In this document: positions 52,215-60,410 of the stretch, in pieces
How the letters are laid out: each line of letters begins with the position of its first letter
Position numbering within the stretch: position 1 is the stretch's first letter
Program-made: the position numbers and the translations under genes
Notes under the pieces: generated by a model
What the model was told of the DNA's origin: nothing
The model's input: only the letters and a program-made list of their open reading frames with translations
The model's database searches: none
From: Streptomyces sp. M92
GTDB lineage: Bacteria; Actinomycetota; Actinomycetes; Streptomycetales; Streptomycetaceae
Direction: 5' to 3'
Length of the DNA stretch: 64,000 nucleotides
Assembly (NCBI RefSeq): GCF_028473745.1
Contig: NZ_CP101137.1
Location: 7,137,501 to 7,201,500 of the forward strand

Positions 52215-52468
52215 GCGGGCCGGTGGGCGTCGTCACCGCCGGGCGGGGACACGGCGGGACGGGCGTGCGGGAGCGGCCGGCGTGGGGACGCCGCGGAAAC
52301 GCTGACGTACGGAGGAGACGAACGTACGGACGGGCGTGACGAAGAGGAGCCGGACGTACGGGTGGCACCCGCGCCGGGGTCACACCGAGGGGCCGCTGCG
52401 TGCCGTGGGGATGACGGGCGTGTGCGCGGCGCCGCGCCGGGACGGTGTGACCGCCGGAGCGCGGGGCC
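52215..52468. other. Intergenic region after ABC exporter
   Basis: This 254-bp gap between convergent genes has no gene of its own. It contains several GACGTACGG-like repeats (about 52303, 52324, 52350) of unknown meaning. Confidence 0.5.
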
Positions 52469-52738
52469 TCAGCTGCCGCCGAACAGCGAACGGCGCAGTC
52501 GGCGCAGTGGCGCGAACAGCGAGACCCGGCGCACCCTGGCGCCGCGGTTGCTGCGCTTGTGCGCGGGCTCACGCGCGGTCAGCTCACGCATCAGCGACGT
52601 CGCCTCCACCGTCTCCCGCTGCGGGAGGGCAGGCCCTCCGAGCACCGCGAGATGGCGGTCGAGGCGCGAGCTGGTCGCGCTGCTGCCGCAGGTGATCGCA
52701 GGGACCCTGGCCCTGCTGCGCACTGTTATCTGATCCAT
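52469..52738 (-). CDS. Small basic hypothetical protein
   Basis: An 89-residue Arg-rich protein (MDQITVRSRARVPAITCGSS ... RRLRRSLFGGS) with strong GC bias at third codon positions, which supports coding. A GGGAG sequence precedes the ATG at 52738. There is no signal peptide or membrane helix; the C-terminal RGARVRRVSLFAPLRRLRRS is amphipathic. I do not recognise a family. It might bind membrane or nucleic acid. It is on the same strand as, and downstream of, the RskA/SigK pair. Confidence 0.6.
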   Translation of the reverse strand: MDQITVRSRARVPAITCGSSATSSRLDRHLAVLGGPALPQRETVEATSLMRELTAREPAHKRSNRGARVRRVSLFAPLRRLRRSLFGGS

Positions 52739-52853
52739 GTCACTCCCCACCCGTACGAGTCCACCCGGCCCGGGCAGGGTAACCCTATCGCCCCGGTACG
52801 GCATGCGTGTATCGCGGTCACAGGATTCACCTTCCCCGTAAGGGGGTTGACGA

Positions 52854-53666
52854 TTACTCTCCGAATCCGACAGATTCCAGGGTGAGTTGGGCGACCGGCC
52901 TGCTCGTCGGCCGGTCCGAGCCCCCGCCGGGTTCGACGGTCACCGCGAGTGATGTGGCCGACCGGTCCAGGCCGGAGGCGACCAGGGGCGTGTCGTCGTC
53001 GGGGAGCCCCAGGGAGCGCGGCTGTGCGCCGGGGCGCACGAGCCAGAGCTGGTGCACGCGGCCACCGGACGGCTCGCCGTATCCGCTCAGGGTGACGACC
53101 GCGCGCCCCTCGGATGCGGAAGCCACCACTCCGACACTGCGCCCGCGGTCGTCCTCCCCGCCGGTCGCGCGGGCGTCCGGAGCGGCGAGAACGTGGGCGA
53201 TCTCACGTGCCCGGTCCCGCGCGGTGTCCAGTTCGCCCCGCGTCCGGTCCGCCTGCACGGCGAAGAGCGCGGCGACCACGAGCGCCGCGGCGGCCGTCAC
53301 CGTGGCGAAGGGCACCGACAGGGGACGCGGCCGGGGCGGACGGGAACGCTCCGGCGCCGACCCGCCTCCCCGGACGTGGGACGGCGGCCGGCGGACGGGC
53401 CCGCGTCCGGGCGCGGGCTCCTGCGCGGTGGTGCGTACGGCGGCCAGGACGCGGTCGCGCAGGGCGGCCGGGGCCGGTACGGCCGTGGACCAGGCCAGCC
53501 GGACGGCGTCCTCGGACAACGCCCTGACCTCGGCGGCGCAGCGGTCGCAGGCCTCCAGGTGCCTCTCGAACCGGACCCGTTCGGCGCCTTCCAGGGCGTC
53601 CAGGGCGTAGGGGGCGGCGAGCGAGTGGAGGCCGCCGCGGCGCGGCCGCCGGCCGAAGCGGTTCAT
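52854..53666 (-). CDS. rskA: RskA-type anti-sigma factor
   Basis: A 270-residue membrane protein. The cytoplasmic N-terminal part has the zinc-binding anti-sigma motif HLEACDRCAAEV (HX3CX2C) within LAAPYALDALEGAERVRFE. One membrane helix follows (VTAAAALVVAALFAVQ), then the extracellular RskA domain with VVTLSGYGEPSGGRVHQLWLV and SLAVTVEPGGGS. Its start codon overlaps the sigK stop (ATGA). It should hold SigK inactive until regulated proteolysis releases it. Confidence 0.93.
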   Translation of the reverse strand: MNRFGRRPRRGGLHSLAAPYALDALEGAERVRFERHLEACDRCAAEVRALSEDAVRLAWSTAVPAPAALRDRVLAAVRTTAQEPAPGRGPVRRPPSHVRGGGSAPERSRPPRPRPLSVPFATVTAAAALVVAALFAVQADRTRGELDTARDRAREIAHVLAAPDARATGGEDDRGRSVGVVASASEGRAVVTLSGYGEPSGGRVHQLWLVRPGAQPRSLGLPDDDTPLVASGLDRSATSLAVTVEPGGGSDRPTSRPVAQLTLESVGFGE

Positions 53667-54205
53667 GCGGCACCCCCCAGGCAGTCGCGCAGGCGGCCCA
53701 GTCCGTCTCTCATCCGGGTCTTCACCGTGCCCAGGGGCAGGGAGAGGCGCTCGGCGACCTCCCGGTAGGTGTAGCCGTCGTAGTAGGCGAGGGTGACGGA
53801 CTGGCGCTGGAGGGCGGTCAGGCGGTCCAGGCAGCGGCGTACCCACTCGCGTTCGAGGCCCGCCTCGACCTCCTCCGCGACCTGGTCGAAGGCGGGGTGG
53901 TGGGCGCGCCGGGCCTCGCGCCGCTCGCGTTCGCCGGCCGCGCGGGCGCTGCGCACCCGGTCGACGGCGCGGCGGTGGGCGACGGTGAGGATCCAGGACA
54001 GGGCGCTCCCCCGGCGCGGGTCGAACCGCGCGGCGGACCGCCACAGTTCCAGCAGCACCTCCTGCGCCACCTCCTCGGACTGGGCGGGGTCGCGCACCAC
54101 GCGCCGTACGAGTCCGAACACCGGGCCGGAGACCAGCCCGTACAGGTCCTCGAAGGCCTTCTGGTCGCCGTCCGCCACGAGCGTCAGCAGCTCGTCCGCC
54201 TCCAC
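53663..54205 (-). CDS. sigK: ECF sigma factor SigK
   Basis: A 180-residue ECF sigma factor. Region 2 is EDLYGLVSGPVFGLVRRVVR ... EEVAQEVLLELWRSAARFDP ... WILTVAHRRAVDRVRSARAA; region 4 is LTALQRQSVTLAYYDGYTYREVAERLSLPLGTVKTRMRDGL. I choose GTG 54205 (VEADELLTLVADG) because GGAGAGGGGG precedes it; a start at 54232 would add nine residues. It is coupled to the RskA anti-sigma factor by ATGA. In other actinobacteria SigK controls surface or redox-related genes; here targets are unknown. Confidence 0.94.
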   Translation of the reverse strand: MEADELLTLVADGDQKAFEDLYGLVSGPVFGLVRRVVRDPAQSEEVAQEVLLELWRSAARFDPRRGSALSWILTVAHRRAVDRVRSARAAGERERREARRAHHPAFDQVAEEVEAGLEREWVRRCLDRLTALQRQSVTLAYYDGYTYREVAERLSLPLGTVKTRMRDGLGRLRDCLGGAA

Positions 54206-54438
54206 CGGCGTCCCCCTCTCCGCGGGCCGCACCGGCCCGTCGACGTCACCGCCGGGCGCGCGACGGCGCGCCCTCCGGCTGGAGTTACGGATCGGCGGGC
54301 CGAAAACGCGGGTCGGCCGCGCACTCGGAGCGGTACGTCCTCGTCCTCGGGACCGGATCGGTGTTCAGGGGACCGCATCGACCCTCGACTGAGCTACTTT
54401 TGGGGTGAATACGGGAGAACGACGGGCCCGTTCCCGGA

Positions 54439-56130
54439 ATGTCCGCGCGAGACTTCGAGGGGGCGCCGGTGTCCCAGGAACCCGGCAGTGAGCGCGTGAT
54501 CGCCGGTCGCTACCGCCTCCTGTCCCCCCTCGGCGAGGGCGGGATGGGCACGGTGTGGCGCGCCCGCGACGAGGTGCTGCACCGCGAGGTCGCCGTCAAG
54601 GAGGTGCGGGCCCCGGCCGGGCTGCCGGAGTCCGACGTGCGGCGGATGTACGCCCGGCTGGAGCGGGAGGCGTGGGCCGCCGCCCGGGTGGCCCACCACA
54701 ACGTGGTCACGGTGTACGACGTGGCCACCGACGGCGGCCGTCCCTGGATCGTGATGGAGCTGGTGCGCGGGCTGTCCCTGGCCGACCGGCTGGAGGCCCA
54801 GGGCCCGCTGGAGCCGCACCGCGCGGCGGCCGTCGGGGCCGAGGTGCTGGCCGCGCTGCGGACCGCGCACGCGGCGGGGGTGCTGCACCGGGACGTGAAG
54901 CCGGCCAACGTGCTGCTGGCGAACGACGGCCGGGTGGTGCTCACCGACTTCGGGATCGCCATGGTCGAGGGCAGCTCCGCGCTGACCATGACCGGCGAGG
55001 TCGTCGGCTCGCCCGAGTTCCTGGCACCCGAACGGGCCCTGGGGCGCACGCCCGGCCCGGAGTCCGACCTCTGGTCACTGGGCGTGCTGCTGTACGCGGC
55101 GGTCGAGGGCGCCTCGCCGTTCCGCCAGGACACCCCGCTGAGCACCCTGCGGGCCGTCGTCGACGAGGAGTTGCCGCCGCCGCACCGGGCCGGTCCGCTC
55201 ACGCCCGTCATCGAGGGCCTGCTGCGCAAGGACCCGGCCGAGCGGCTCCCCGCCGAACGGGCCGAACGGGACCTGCGGACGGTGGCCGCCGGAGGCGCCG
55301 TCGGCGGGGCGGGCGACACCCGGACGGGCGCGGTGCCGGCCGGCGCGTACGCCCCGACGGTCGCGGCCTTCCCGGAACCGGGGGCGGCGTCGACCCCCCG
55401 GGCGCCCCTGCCTTCGACGACGCCGGACACGGCGGGGACCGCGCCCGCCGGGCCGGGCGGCCGGGACCGGCGGGCGCGGGCCGTGCTGGTCCTGGGGCTG
55501 GCCGTGCTGGTGCTGGCACTGGCCGGACTGACGTACGCGCTGCTCGACCGGTCCGGCGGCGGTGGCGGAACCGAGGGGTCGGGCGGGAGCCCGGGACCGG
55601 GGGCGAGCACGCTCGCGCCGAGCCCGGCCGAGAGCGGTACGGAGCCGACTGCGCCGGCCTCCTCCGCGAGTCACAGCCGGCGCAGCAGTCCGCCGCCCCA
55701 GTCGGTGCGGGTGTCCGTGGCCGGCGCGCACACCGAGTACGAGGGGAGCTGTCCGCCGCCGCACGACCGGGCGCCCGCCTTCACGGCGACGTTCACGGTG
55801 GAGCGGCTGCCCGCACAGGTGGGCTACCGCTGGGTGACCGAGGACGGGTCGGTCTCCGATCCCGGCTGGCGGACGCTGTCGTTCCCGGCGGGCGGTGAAC
55901 GCTCGCGGCAGGACACGGTCGTCGTGACGACGGACGGGGCGAGCGGCGCGTTCGAGGGCGCGGTCCGGGTGGAGGTGCGGGAACCGGTGGAGGCGACGTC
56001 GAACGCGGTGGCGTTCTCCGTGACGTGCGCGGCGGAGACGGAGCCCGGGACGGAGACCCCGACGGGCGGGGCCTCCCCCTCTTCCTCTTCCTCCTCTTCT
56101 CCGTCTGCTTCCGCTCGGGGCGGCCCGTGA
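54439..56130 (+). CDS. Membrane serine/threonine protein kinase
   Basis: A 563-residue PknB-like kinase. The catalytic domain (about 24-285) is complete: GEGGMGTVW loop, Lys in VAVKEV, HRDVKPANVLL, DFG and the FLAPERAL segment. A Pro/Ala-rich linker leads to one membrane helix (about 349-369), then an extracellular part with a Ser/Pro stretch and a beta-rich domain (VRVSVAGAHTEYEGSCPPPH, VGYRWVTEDGSVSDPGWRTL) ending in a serine run. GTG 54469 has a better ribosome site (GAGGGGG) and may be the true start. It is divergent from sigK-rskA. Confidence 0.92.
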   Translation: MSARDFEGAPVSQEPGSERVIAGRYRLLSPLGEGGMGTVWRARDEVLHREVAVKEVRAPAGLPESDVRRMYARLEREAWAAARVAHHNVVTVYDVATDGGRPWIVMELVRGLSLADRLEAQGPLEPHRAAAVGAEVLAALRTAHAAGVLHRDVKPANVLLANDGRVVLTDFGIAMVEGSSALTMTGEVVGSPEFLAPERALGRTPGPESDLWSLGVLLYAAVEGASPFRQDTPLSTLRAVVDEELPPPHRAGPLTPVIEGLLRKDPAERLPAERAERDLRTVAAGGAVGGAGDTRTGAVPAGAYAPTVAAFPEPGAASTPRAPLPSTTPDTAGTAPAGPGGRDRRARAVLVLGLAVLVLALAGLTYALLDRSGGGGGTEGSGGSPGPGASTLAPSPAESGTEPTAPASSASHSRRSSPPPQSVRVSVAGAHTEYEGSCPPPHDRAPAFTATFTVERLPAQVGYRWVTEDGSVSDPGWRTLSFPAGGERSRQDTVVVTTDGASGAFEGAVRVEVREPVEATSNAVAFSVTCAAETEPGTETPTGGASPSSSSSSSPSASARGGP

Positions 56131-56142
56131 GGGGCCGCCGGA

Positions 56143-56949
56143 TCAGGCGGCGCCGTTGAGGACCGGCAGGTAGCCGCCGGACTGACCGGCCGCGGTCGGG
56201 TGGTAGGACTCGCCGATGTTGAGCCAGTTCACGCTGTGCAGCCAGGAGCTGCCGGAGCAGATCTCGTGGCCGGTGAAGGTGGGCCGTACGTCGCCGAAGG
56301 TGAAGCCGTGGTCGGCGGCACGCTTGGCGATCGCGGTGTTGAGGTGGTCCGCGGCGTCGTTGATCGCCTTCCGCTTGGTCTCGGAGAGGCCGATGCAGGA
56401 GGTGCCGAGCCGGTAGAAGCGCGGGTAGCCGATGACGACCACGTGGGCGTTGGGGGCCCGGTCGCGGATCGCGGAGTAGACGTTGTCGAGGTTGCCGGGG
56501 AGCGTCGAGTCGACGTACGCCTTCGCGGTGGCGATCCGGGACAGGCAGGAGCTGTCGGACTGGAGGACGCAGGCCGTCATGACGTCACCGAAGCCGGCGT
56601 CGTTGCCGCCGACGCTGATCGAGACCAGGCCGGTGGTGGTGCTGAGCGGGCCGAGCTGTCCGGCGAGGACATCACCCGTTCGGGCGCCGGAGCAGGCGGT
56701 GAAGTCGAAGCTGGAGGGTGTGTTGGCGGCCGCCCAGAGGTAGGGGTGGGCCTTGGTGCTGCGCTTGCAGTCGCCGCTGGAGCCGATGTAGCTGCCCGCT
56801 CCCACACCGGAGGCGTAGGAGTCGCCGAGCGCCACATAGCCCTCGGCGGCGGCGTGTTGGGCGGCCTCGGCGGTCGCGGCCCCGGTGAGGGCGGTACCGG
56901 CGGCGAGGAGGAGTGAACTCAGGATGCCGACAAGTCGGGAACGTCTCAT
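56143..56949 (-). CDS. Secreted SGNH (GDSL) lipase
   Basis: A 268-residue exported esterase/lipase. The signal peptide runs to about residue 30 (LSSLLLAAGTALTGAATAEAA). SGNH blocks: GDSYASG (Ser), VSISVGGNDAGFGDV (Gly/Asn), and SYHPTAAGQ with the catalytic His near the end; six cysteines give three disulphides. It has the length and sequence of the S. rimosus/S. coelicolor extracellular lipase group that hydrolyses medium-chain esters and phospholipids. AGGAGG precedes the ATG. It is convergent with the Ser/Thr kinase gene. Confidence 0.95.
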   Translation of the reverse strand: MRRSRLVGILSSLLLAAGTALTGAATAEAAQHAAAEGYVALGDSYASGVGAGSYIGSSGDCKRSTKAHPYLWAAANTPSSFDFTACSGARTGDVLAGQLGPLSTTTGLVSISVGGNDAGFGDVMTACVLQSDSSCLSRIATAKAYVDSTLPGNLDNVYSAIRDRAPNAHVVVIGYPRFYRLGTSCIGLSETKRKAINDAADHLNTAIAKRAADHGFTFGDVRPTFTGHEICSGSSWLHSVNWLNIGESYHPTAAGQSGGYLPVLNGAA

Positions 56950-56990
56950 GGAACCTCCTTTAGCAGGGTCTCTGCCGTCAACCGTGGTAG

Positions 56991-57019
56991 CAGCTACGCG
57001 TGTTGACAGGAAGTGTCCA
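56991..57019 (-). promoter_or_regulatory. Candidate lipase promoter
   Basis: On the minus strand TGGACA (57019-57014) and TAGCTG (56996-56991) are exactly 17 bp apart and 42 bp from the lipase start, fitting a HrdB-type promoter of moderate quality. Confidence 0.4.
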
Positions 57020-57224
57020 TGCCAAAAAATGGCTGACGGTCGTTCAAAATCGGACGAGAACCGGCGGGAACACCAGTGCCGTCTTGACGGCCTCCCGAGA
57101 GCTGGGTCACATTGAGGCCCGGCATCTTGGGCTTCGGGGGGCAAAGCGGAACGGTCAGGGAGACCCGGGCCGCGGGAAAACGCCCCGCAAGAAGAACGGA
57201 TGACGGCAAACCAACAAAAACGTG

Positions 57225-57242
57225 AGACCTGGTTCCAGGTCT
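57225..57242. promoter_or_regulatory. Perfect palindrome AGACCTGG-TT-CCAGGTCT
   Basis: An 8+2+8 palindrome in the AT-richer part of the region, 328 bp before the first glycosyltransferase. On the minus strand it is followed by CACGTTTTTGTT, so it also resembles an intrinsic terminator in that direction. Confidence 0.5.
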
Positions 57243-57521
57243 TGCCATACGGGTTCAATCGTCAATACCGTCATACATCTCCCGCGTCGGTACGTCGGCA
57301 AGCGGCTCAGGGGAGGGCTCGAGGCCGCGGCGGACCGGGGCGGGACGCGCGGTAGGGGGGTGCCGTGCTCGGTGACCGCACCGGTGACCGGGCCGTGCCG
57401 CGCGGTCGGCCGTCGTTTTTCTCGCGGCGCCGACAGGCTTTGCCAGCTCACCTGGCACGCACGGAGATCCGTCCCGTCGCGCCGTGGGTGAGAACCCCCC
57501 TTTCGAACCGGATACAGAGCC

Positions 57522-57546
57522 GGACCGCCCCTGGGGCGGGCGGTCC
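57522..57546 (+). promoter_or_regulatory. Leader hairpin before the first glycosyltransferase
   Basis: GGACCGCCC pairs with GGGCGGTCC around a 7-base loop, ending 23 bases before the ATG and only a few bases from the ribosome site GAGAGGG. Confidence 0.45.
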
Positions 57547-57569
57547 GCCGGACGAGAGGGACCAGACTC

Positions 57570-58445
57570 ATGAGCTCAGTTCTGCAGCCGGCGTCGACGG
57601 GCAACGACCCGTCGTCCGACCCGTCTCCCGCCGAGAAGTACCGGCCCGTCTCCTCGCACCTGGCGATAGCGCCGCCGGTGAGCGTCGTGATACCCGCGAT
57701 GAACGAGGCGGAGAACCTTCCCTACGTCTTCAAGACGCTGCCCGACTGGATCCACGAGGTGGTCCTCGTGGACGGCAACTCCACCGACGACACCGTGCGG
57801 GTCGCCCGGGAGCTGTGGCCGGACGTCAAGGTGGTCGAGCAGCGCGGCAAGGGCAAGGGGGACGCGCTGATCACCGGCTTCGAGGCGTGCACCGGCGACA
57901 TCATCGTGATGGTCGACGCCGACGGCTCGGCCGACGGCCAGGAGATCGTGTCGTACGTCTCCGCGCTGGTCTCCGGCGCCGACTTCGCCAAGGGCTCCCG
58001 CTTCGCCAACGGTGGCGGCACCGACGACATGACCTTCATCCGCAAGCTCGGCAACCGCGCCCTGTGCGCGGTCGTCAACCGGAAGTTCGGCGCCCGCTAC
58101 ACCGACCTCTGCTACGGCTACAACGCGTTCTGGCGGCACTGCCTGGACAAGATCGACCTCGACTGCACCGGCTTCGAGGTGGAGACCCTGATGAACATCC
58201 GGGTCGTCAAGGCGGGGCTCAAGGTGCAGGAGATACCCAGCCACGAGTACCTGCGCATCCACGGCGTCAGCAACCTGCGCGCCGTGCGGGACGGGCTGCG
58301 GGTGCTCAGGGTGATCCTCGACGAGCGGTCCAACCGGCGTGCGCTGCGCGGCCGTACGCACGCGCCGACGCTCGCCTCGGCCGGTCCCGCCACCCCCGCG
58401 GCCCCCGTCGCCCCGGTCGTCCCGGTCCGGAGGAAGGCGTCTTGA
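57570..58445 (+). CDS. Family 2 glycosyltransferase (DPM-like)
   Basis: A 291-residue GT-A fold enzyme. Residues 34-140 hold PPVSVVIPAMNEAENLPYVF, VVLVDGNSTDDTV, GKGDALITGFEACTGDIIVMVDADGSADG (DXD-type metal site). Then NRALCAVVNRKFGARYTDLCYGYNAFW and EVETLMNIRVVKAGLKVQEIPSHEY follow, matching dolichol-phosphate-mannose-synthase-like enzymes. There is no membrane segment; the Ala/Pro tail is low complexity. It is the first gene of a three-gene overlapping cassette for a cell-surface glycan, whose identity is unknown. Confidence 0.92.
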   Translation: MSSVLQPASTGNDPSSDPSPAEKYRPVSSHLAIAPPVSVVIPAMNEAENLPYVFKTLPDWIHEVVLVDGNSTDDTVRVARELWPDVKVVEQRGKGKGDALITGFEACTGDIIVMVDADGSADGQEIVSYVSALVSGADFAKGSRFANGGGTDDMTFIRKLGNRALCAVVNRKFGARYTDLCYGYNAFWRHCLDKIDLDCTGFEVETLMNIRVVKAGLKVQEIPSHEYLRIHGVSNLRAVRDGLRVLRVILDERSNRRALRGRTHAPTLASAGPATPAAPVAPVVPVRRKAS

Positions 58446-59461
58446 GTGGTACCGACGCCCCTCTCACGATCTCCGTCGTGATCTGCGTCTACACCGAGGA
58501 CCGCTGGGAGGACATCCTCGCGGCGGTCTCCTCGGTGCGGGCGCAGTCCCACCCGGCGCTCGAGACGCTGCTGGTCGTCGACCACAACGAGACGCTGCGG
58601 GAACGGCTGCTGAAGGAGTACGGGGAGAGCCCGGACGGGCAGGACGTGCGGGTGCTCGCCAACGCGGGCCCCCGCGGGCTGTCCGCCGGCCGCAACACCG
58701 GGATCGCCGCCTCGCGCGGCGAGGTGATCGCCTTCCTCGACGACGACGCCGTGGCCGAACGGGACTGGCTGCGGCATTTCGCCGAGGGATACGCCGATCC
58801 GGCGGTGGTCGCCGTCGGCGGGCGCACGGTGCCGGTCTGGGCGTCGGGGCGCCGGCCGGTCTGGTTCCCGGAGGAGTTCGACTGGGTGGTGGGCTGCACG
58901 TACCGGGGGCTGCCGCCCGGCCGGGTCCGGGTGCGCAACGTGCTCGGCGGCAACGCCTCCTTCCGACGGGAGGCGTTCGACGCGGCGGGCGGCTTCGCCA
59001 CCGGCATCGGACGCGACGGCGACAAACGCCCGCTGGGCTGCGAGGAGACCGAGCTGTGCATCCGGCTCACCCGCGCCCGTCCCGACGCCGTGCTGCTGAT
59101 CGACGACCGCGCGGTGATCCACCACCGGGTGCCCGAGGTCCGCGAGCACTTCGCCTACTTCCGCACCCGCGCCTACGCCGAGGGTCTGTCCAAGGCCCTG
59201 GTGGCCCGCAGTGTCGGCGCGGACAAGGGCCTGGAGTCCGAACGCCGGTACGCCACCCGGGTGCTGCCCGCCGGTGTGGTGCGCGGGCTGCGCGACGCCG
59301 TGCTGGCCCGGCCGGGCGGCGCGGGCCGGGCGGGCGCGATCGTCGCCGGGGTGCTCACCGCGGCGGGCGGCTACGCGGTGGGGAGCGTACGGGCGCGGCG
59401 GGGCGGGGTCGCCTTCTCCGTGGCGCCGGTCGGGCCGGCCGAGGGGGCCGCGCGTGGCTGA
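58442..59461 (+). CDS. Family 2 glycosyltransferase
   Basis: A 339-residue GT2 enzyme. Start is TTG 58442 overlapping the previous stop (TTGA), with GAGGAAGG upstream. The nucleotide-sugar half contains LTISVVICVYTEDRWEDIL, GPRGLSAGRNTGIAASRGEVIAFLDDDA (DDD metal site) and ERDWLRHFAEGY; the acceptor half has RNVLGGNASFRREAFDAAGGF and EETELCIRLTRARPD. Near the C-terminus a hydrophobic stretch (GAIVAGVLTAAGGYAVG) may touch the membrane. It sits between a DPM-like transferase and a deacetylase, so all three probably build one surface polymer. Confidence 0.9.
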   Translation: MSGTDAPLTISVVICVYTEDRWEDILAAVSSVRAQSHPALETLLVVDHNETLRERLLKEYGESPDGQDVRVLANAGPRGLSAGRNTGIAASRGEVIAFLDDDAVAERDWLRHFAEGYADPAVVAVGGRTVPVWASGRRPVWFPEEFDWVVGCTYRGLPPGRVRVRNVLGGNASFRREAFDAAGGFATGIGRDGDKRPLGCEETELCIRLTRARPDAVLLIDDRAVIHHRVPEVREHFAYFRTRAYAEGLSKALVARSVGADKGLESERRYATRVLPAGVVRGLRDAVLARPGGAGRAGAIVAGVLTAAGGYAVGSVRARRGGVAFSVAPVGPAEGAARG

Positions 59462-60281
59462 GACGTACGGGACGGACGCGCGGGTGCCGGTCCTGATGTA
59501 CCACGCGGTCGCGGACGACCCGGACGAGGCGACCCGCGCCCTGTCGGTGACCCCGCGGGCGTTCGCCGAGCAGATGGCGGCGATCGCCGACCGGGGCCTC
59601 ACCCCGGTCGGCACGGCGGAGCTGGCCGCCGCCTGGCGCCTGGGAGGTCCGCTGCCGAAGCGGCCGGTCCTCATCACCTTCGACGACGGCTACGAGGGCG
59701 TGCACCGGCACGCCCTGCCCGCCCTCGCCGAGCACGGCTTCCCGGCCACGCTGTTCGTCTCCACCGGCTGGCTGCGCGGTCCGTACGACACCGGGGGCGC
59801 CCTGGACACCATGCTCGACTGGGGCCAGGTACGTGAACTGGCCGCCGCCGGCGTGGAGATCGGCGGGCACAGCCACACCCACCCGCAGCTCGACCAGCTC
59901 GACGAGGAACGGCTGCGCTTCGAGCTGATCCACTGCAAGGAGATCGTCGCCGACCAGCTGGGCACCGTGCCCGCCTCCTTCGCCTACCCGTACGGCTACT
60001 CCGACCGCCGGGTGCGGCGGGCGGTGCGCGAGACGGGGTACGCGCAGGCGCTCGCCGTCGGCAACGGCCTGGCGCGCCGGGCGCAGGGGCCGTACGCCCT
60101 GCGCCGGGTCACCGTGCGCCGCTCGACGGGGACGGAGGAGTTCGCCCGGCTGCTCGACGGCCGCGCGATCGCCCGCACGTTCGCGCGGGACCGGGCCCTG
60201 ACCAAGGGGTACGCCGTACTCCGCCGGGCGCGGCGGGTGCAGGGGCGGCTGCGCGAGCGGATGCCGGGGGCCGGCGCCTGA
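59454..60281 (+). CDS. Polysaccharide deacetylase (CE4/NodB)
   Basis: A 275-residue NodB-domain enzyme starting with GTG inside the previous gene (8-bp overlap, GAGGGGG upstream). Motifs: VPVLMYHAV, catalytic Asp pair in LITFDDGYEG, metal His in IGGHSHTHPQLDQL, and FAYPYGYSDRRVRRAV. It removes acetyl groups from N-acetylhexosamine in a polymer. There is no signal peptide, which is odd for an extracellular-glycan enzyme; it may act on a lipid-linked or cytoplasmic intermediate. Confidence 0.93.
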   Translation: MAETYGTDARVPVLMYHAVADDPDEATRALSVTPRAFAEQMAAIADRGLTPVGTAELAAAWRLGGPLPKRPVLITFDDGYEGVHRHALPALAEHGFPATLFVSTGWLRGPYDTGGALDTMLDWGQVRELAAAGVEIGGHSHTHPQLDQLDEERLRFELIHCKEIVADQLGTVPASFAYPYGYSDRRVRRAVRETGYAQALAVGNGLARRAQGPYALRRVTVRRSTGTEEFARLLDGRAIARTFARDRALTKGYAVLRRARRVQGRLRERMPGAGA

Positions 60282-60320
60282 ACCGCCGGCCGACCGGCCC
60301 TCGCGCACCGCACCCGTGCC

Positions 60321-60390
60321 GGGTGCGCCCGGGAAACCGGGTGCACGCGGCGGCCGGGTGCGCCCGGGAAACCGGGTGCACGCGGCGGCC
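60321..60390. repeat. Tandem 35-bp repeat with GAAA-loop hairpins
   Basis: Two identical 35-bp units stand head to tail between the deacetylase and the AAA gene. Each holds a stem GTGCGCCCGG / CCGGGTGCAC (one G-T pair in RNA) closed by a GAAA tetraloop, followed by GCGGCGGCC. It may be a terminator pair or a protein-binding RNA element. Confidence 0.85.
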
Positions 60391-60410
60391 GGGTGCCGGA
60401 TCATGGCGGC

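Larger units (their letters stand above)
56950..57569. other. Long divergent control region, lipase / glycan cassette
   Basis: A 620-bp region without a believable gene. From 57000 to 57290 it is clearly richer in A and T than its surroundings. It holds a lipase promoter candidate, a perfect palindrome at 57225-57242 and a leader hairpin at 57522-57546. The length and base change suggest regulatory use or a non-coding RNA; neither is shown. Confidence 0.6.

Noticed and set aside
57003..57030. TTGACA on the plus strand as a promoter for the glycosyltransferases
   Set aside because: No -10 hexamer at 16-18 bp and more than 500 bp from the gene.
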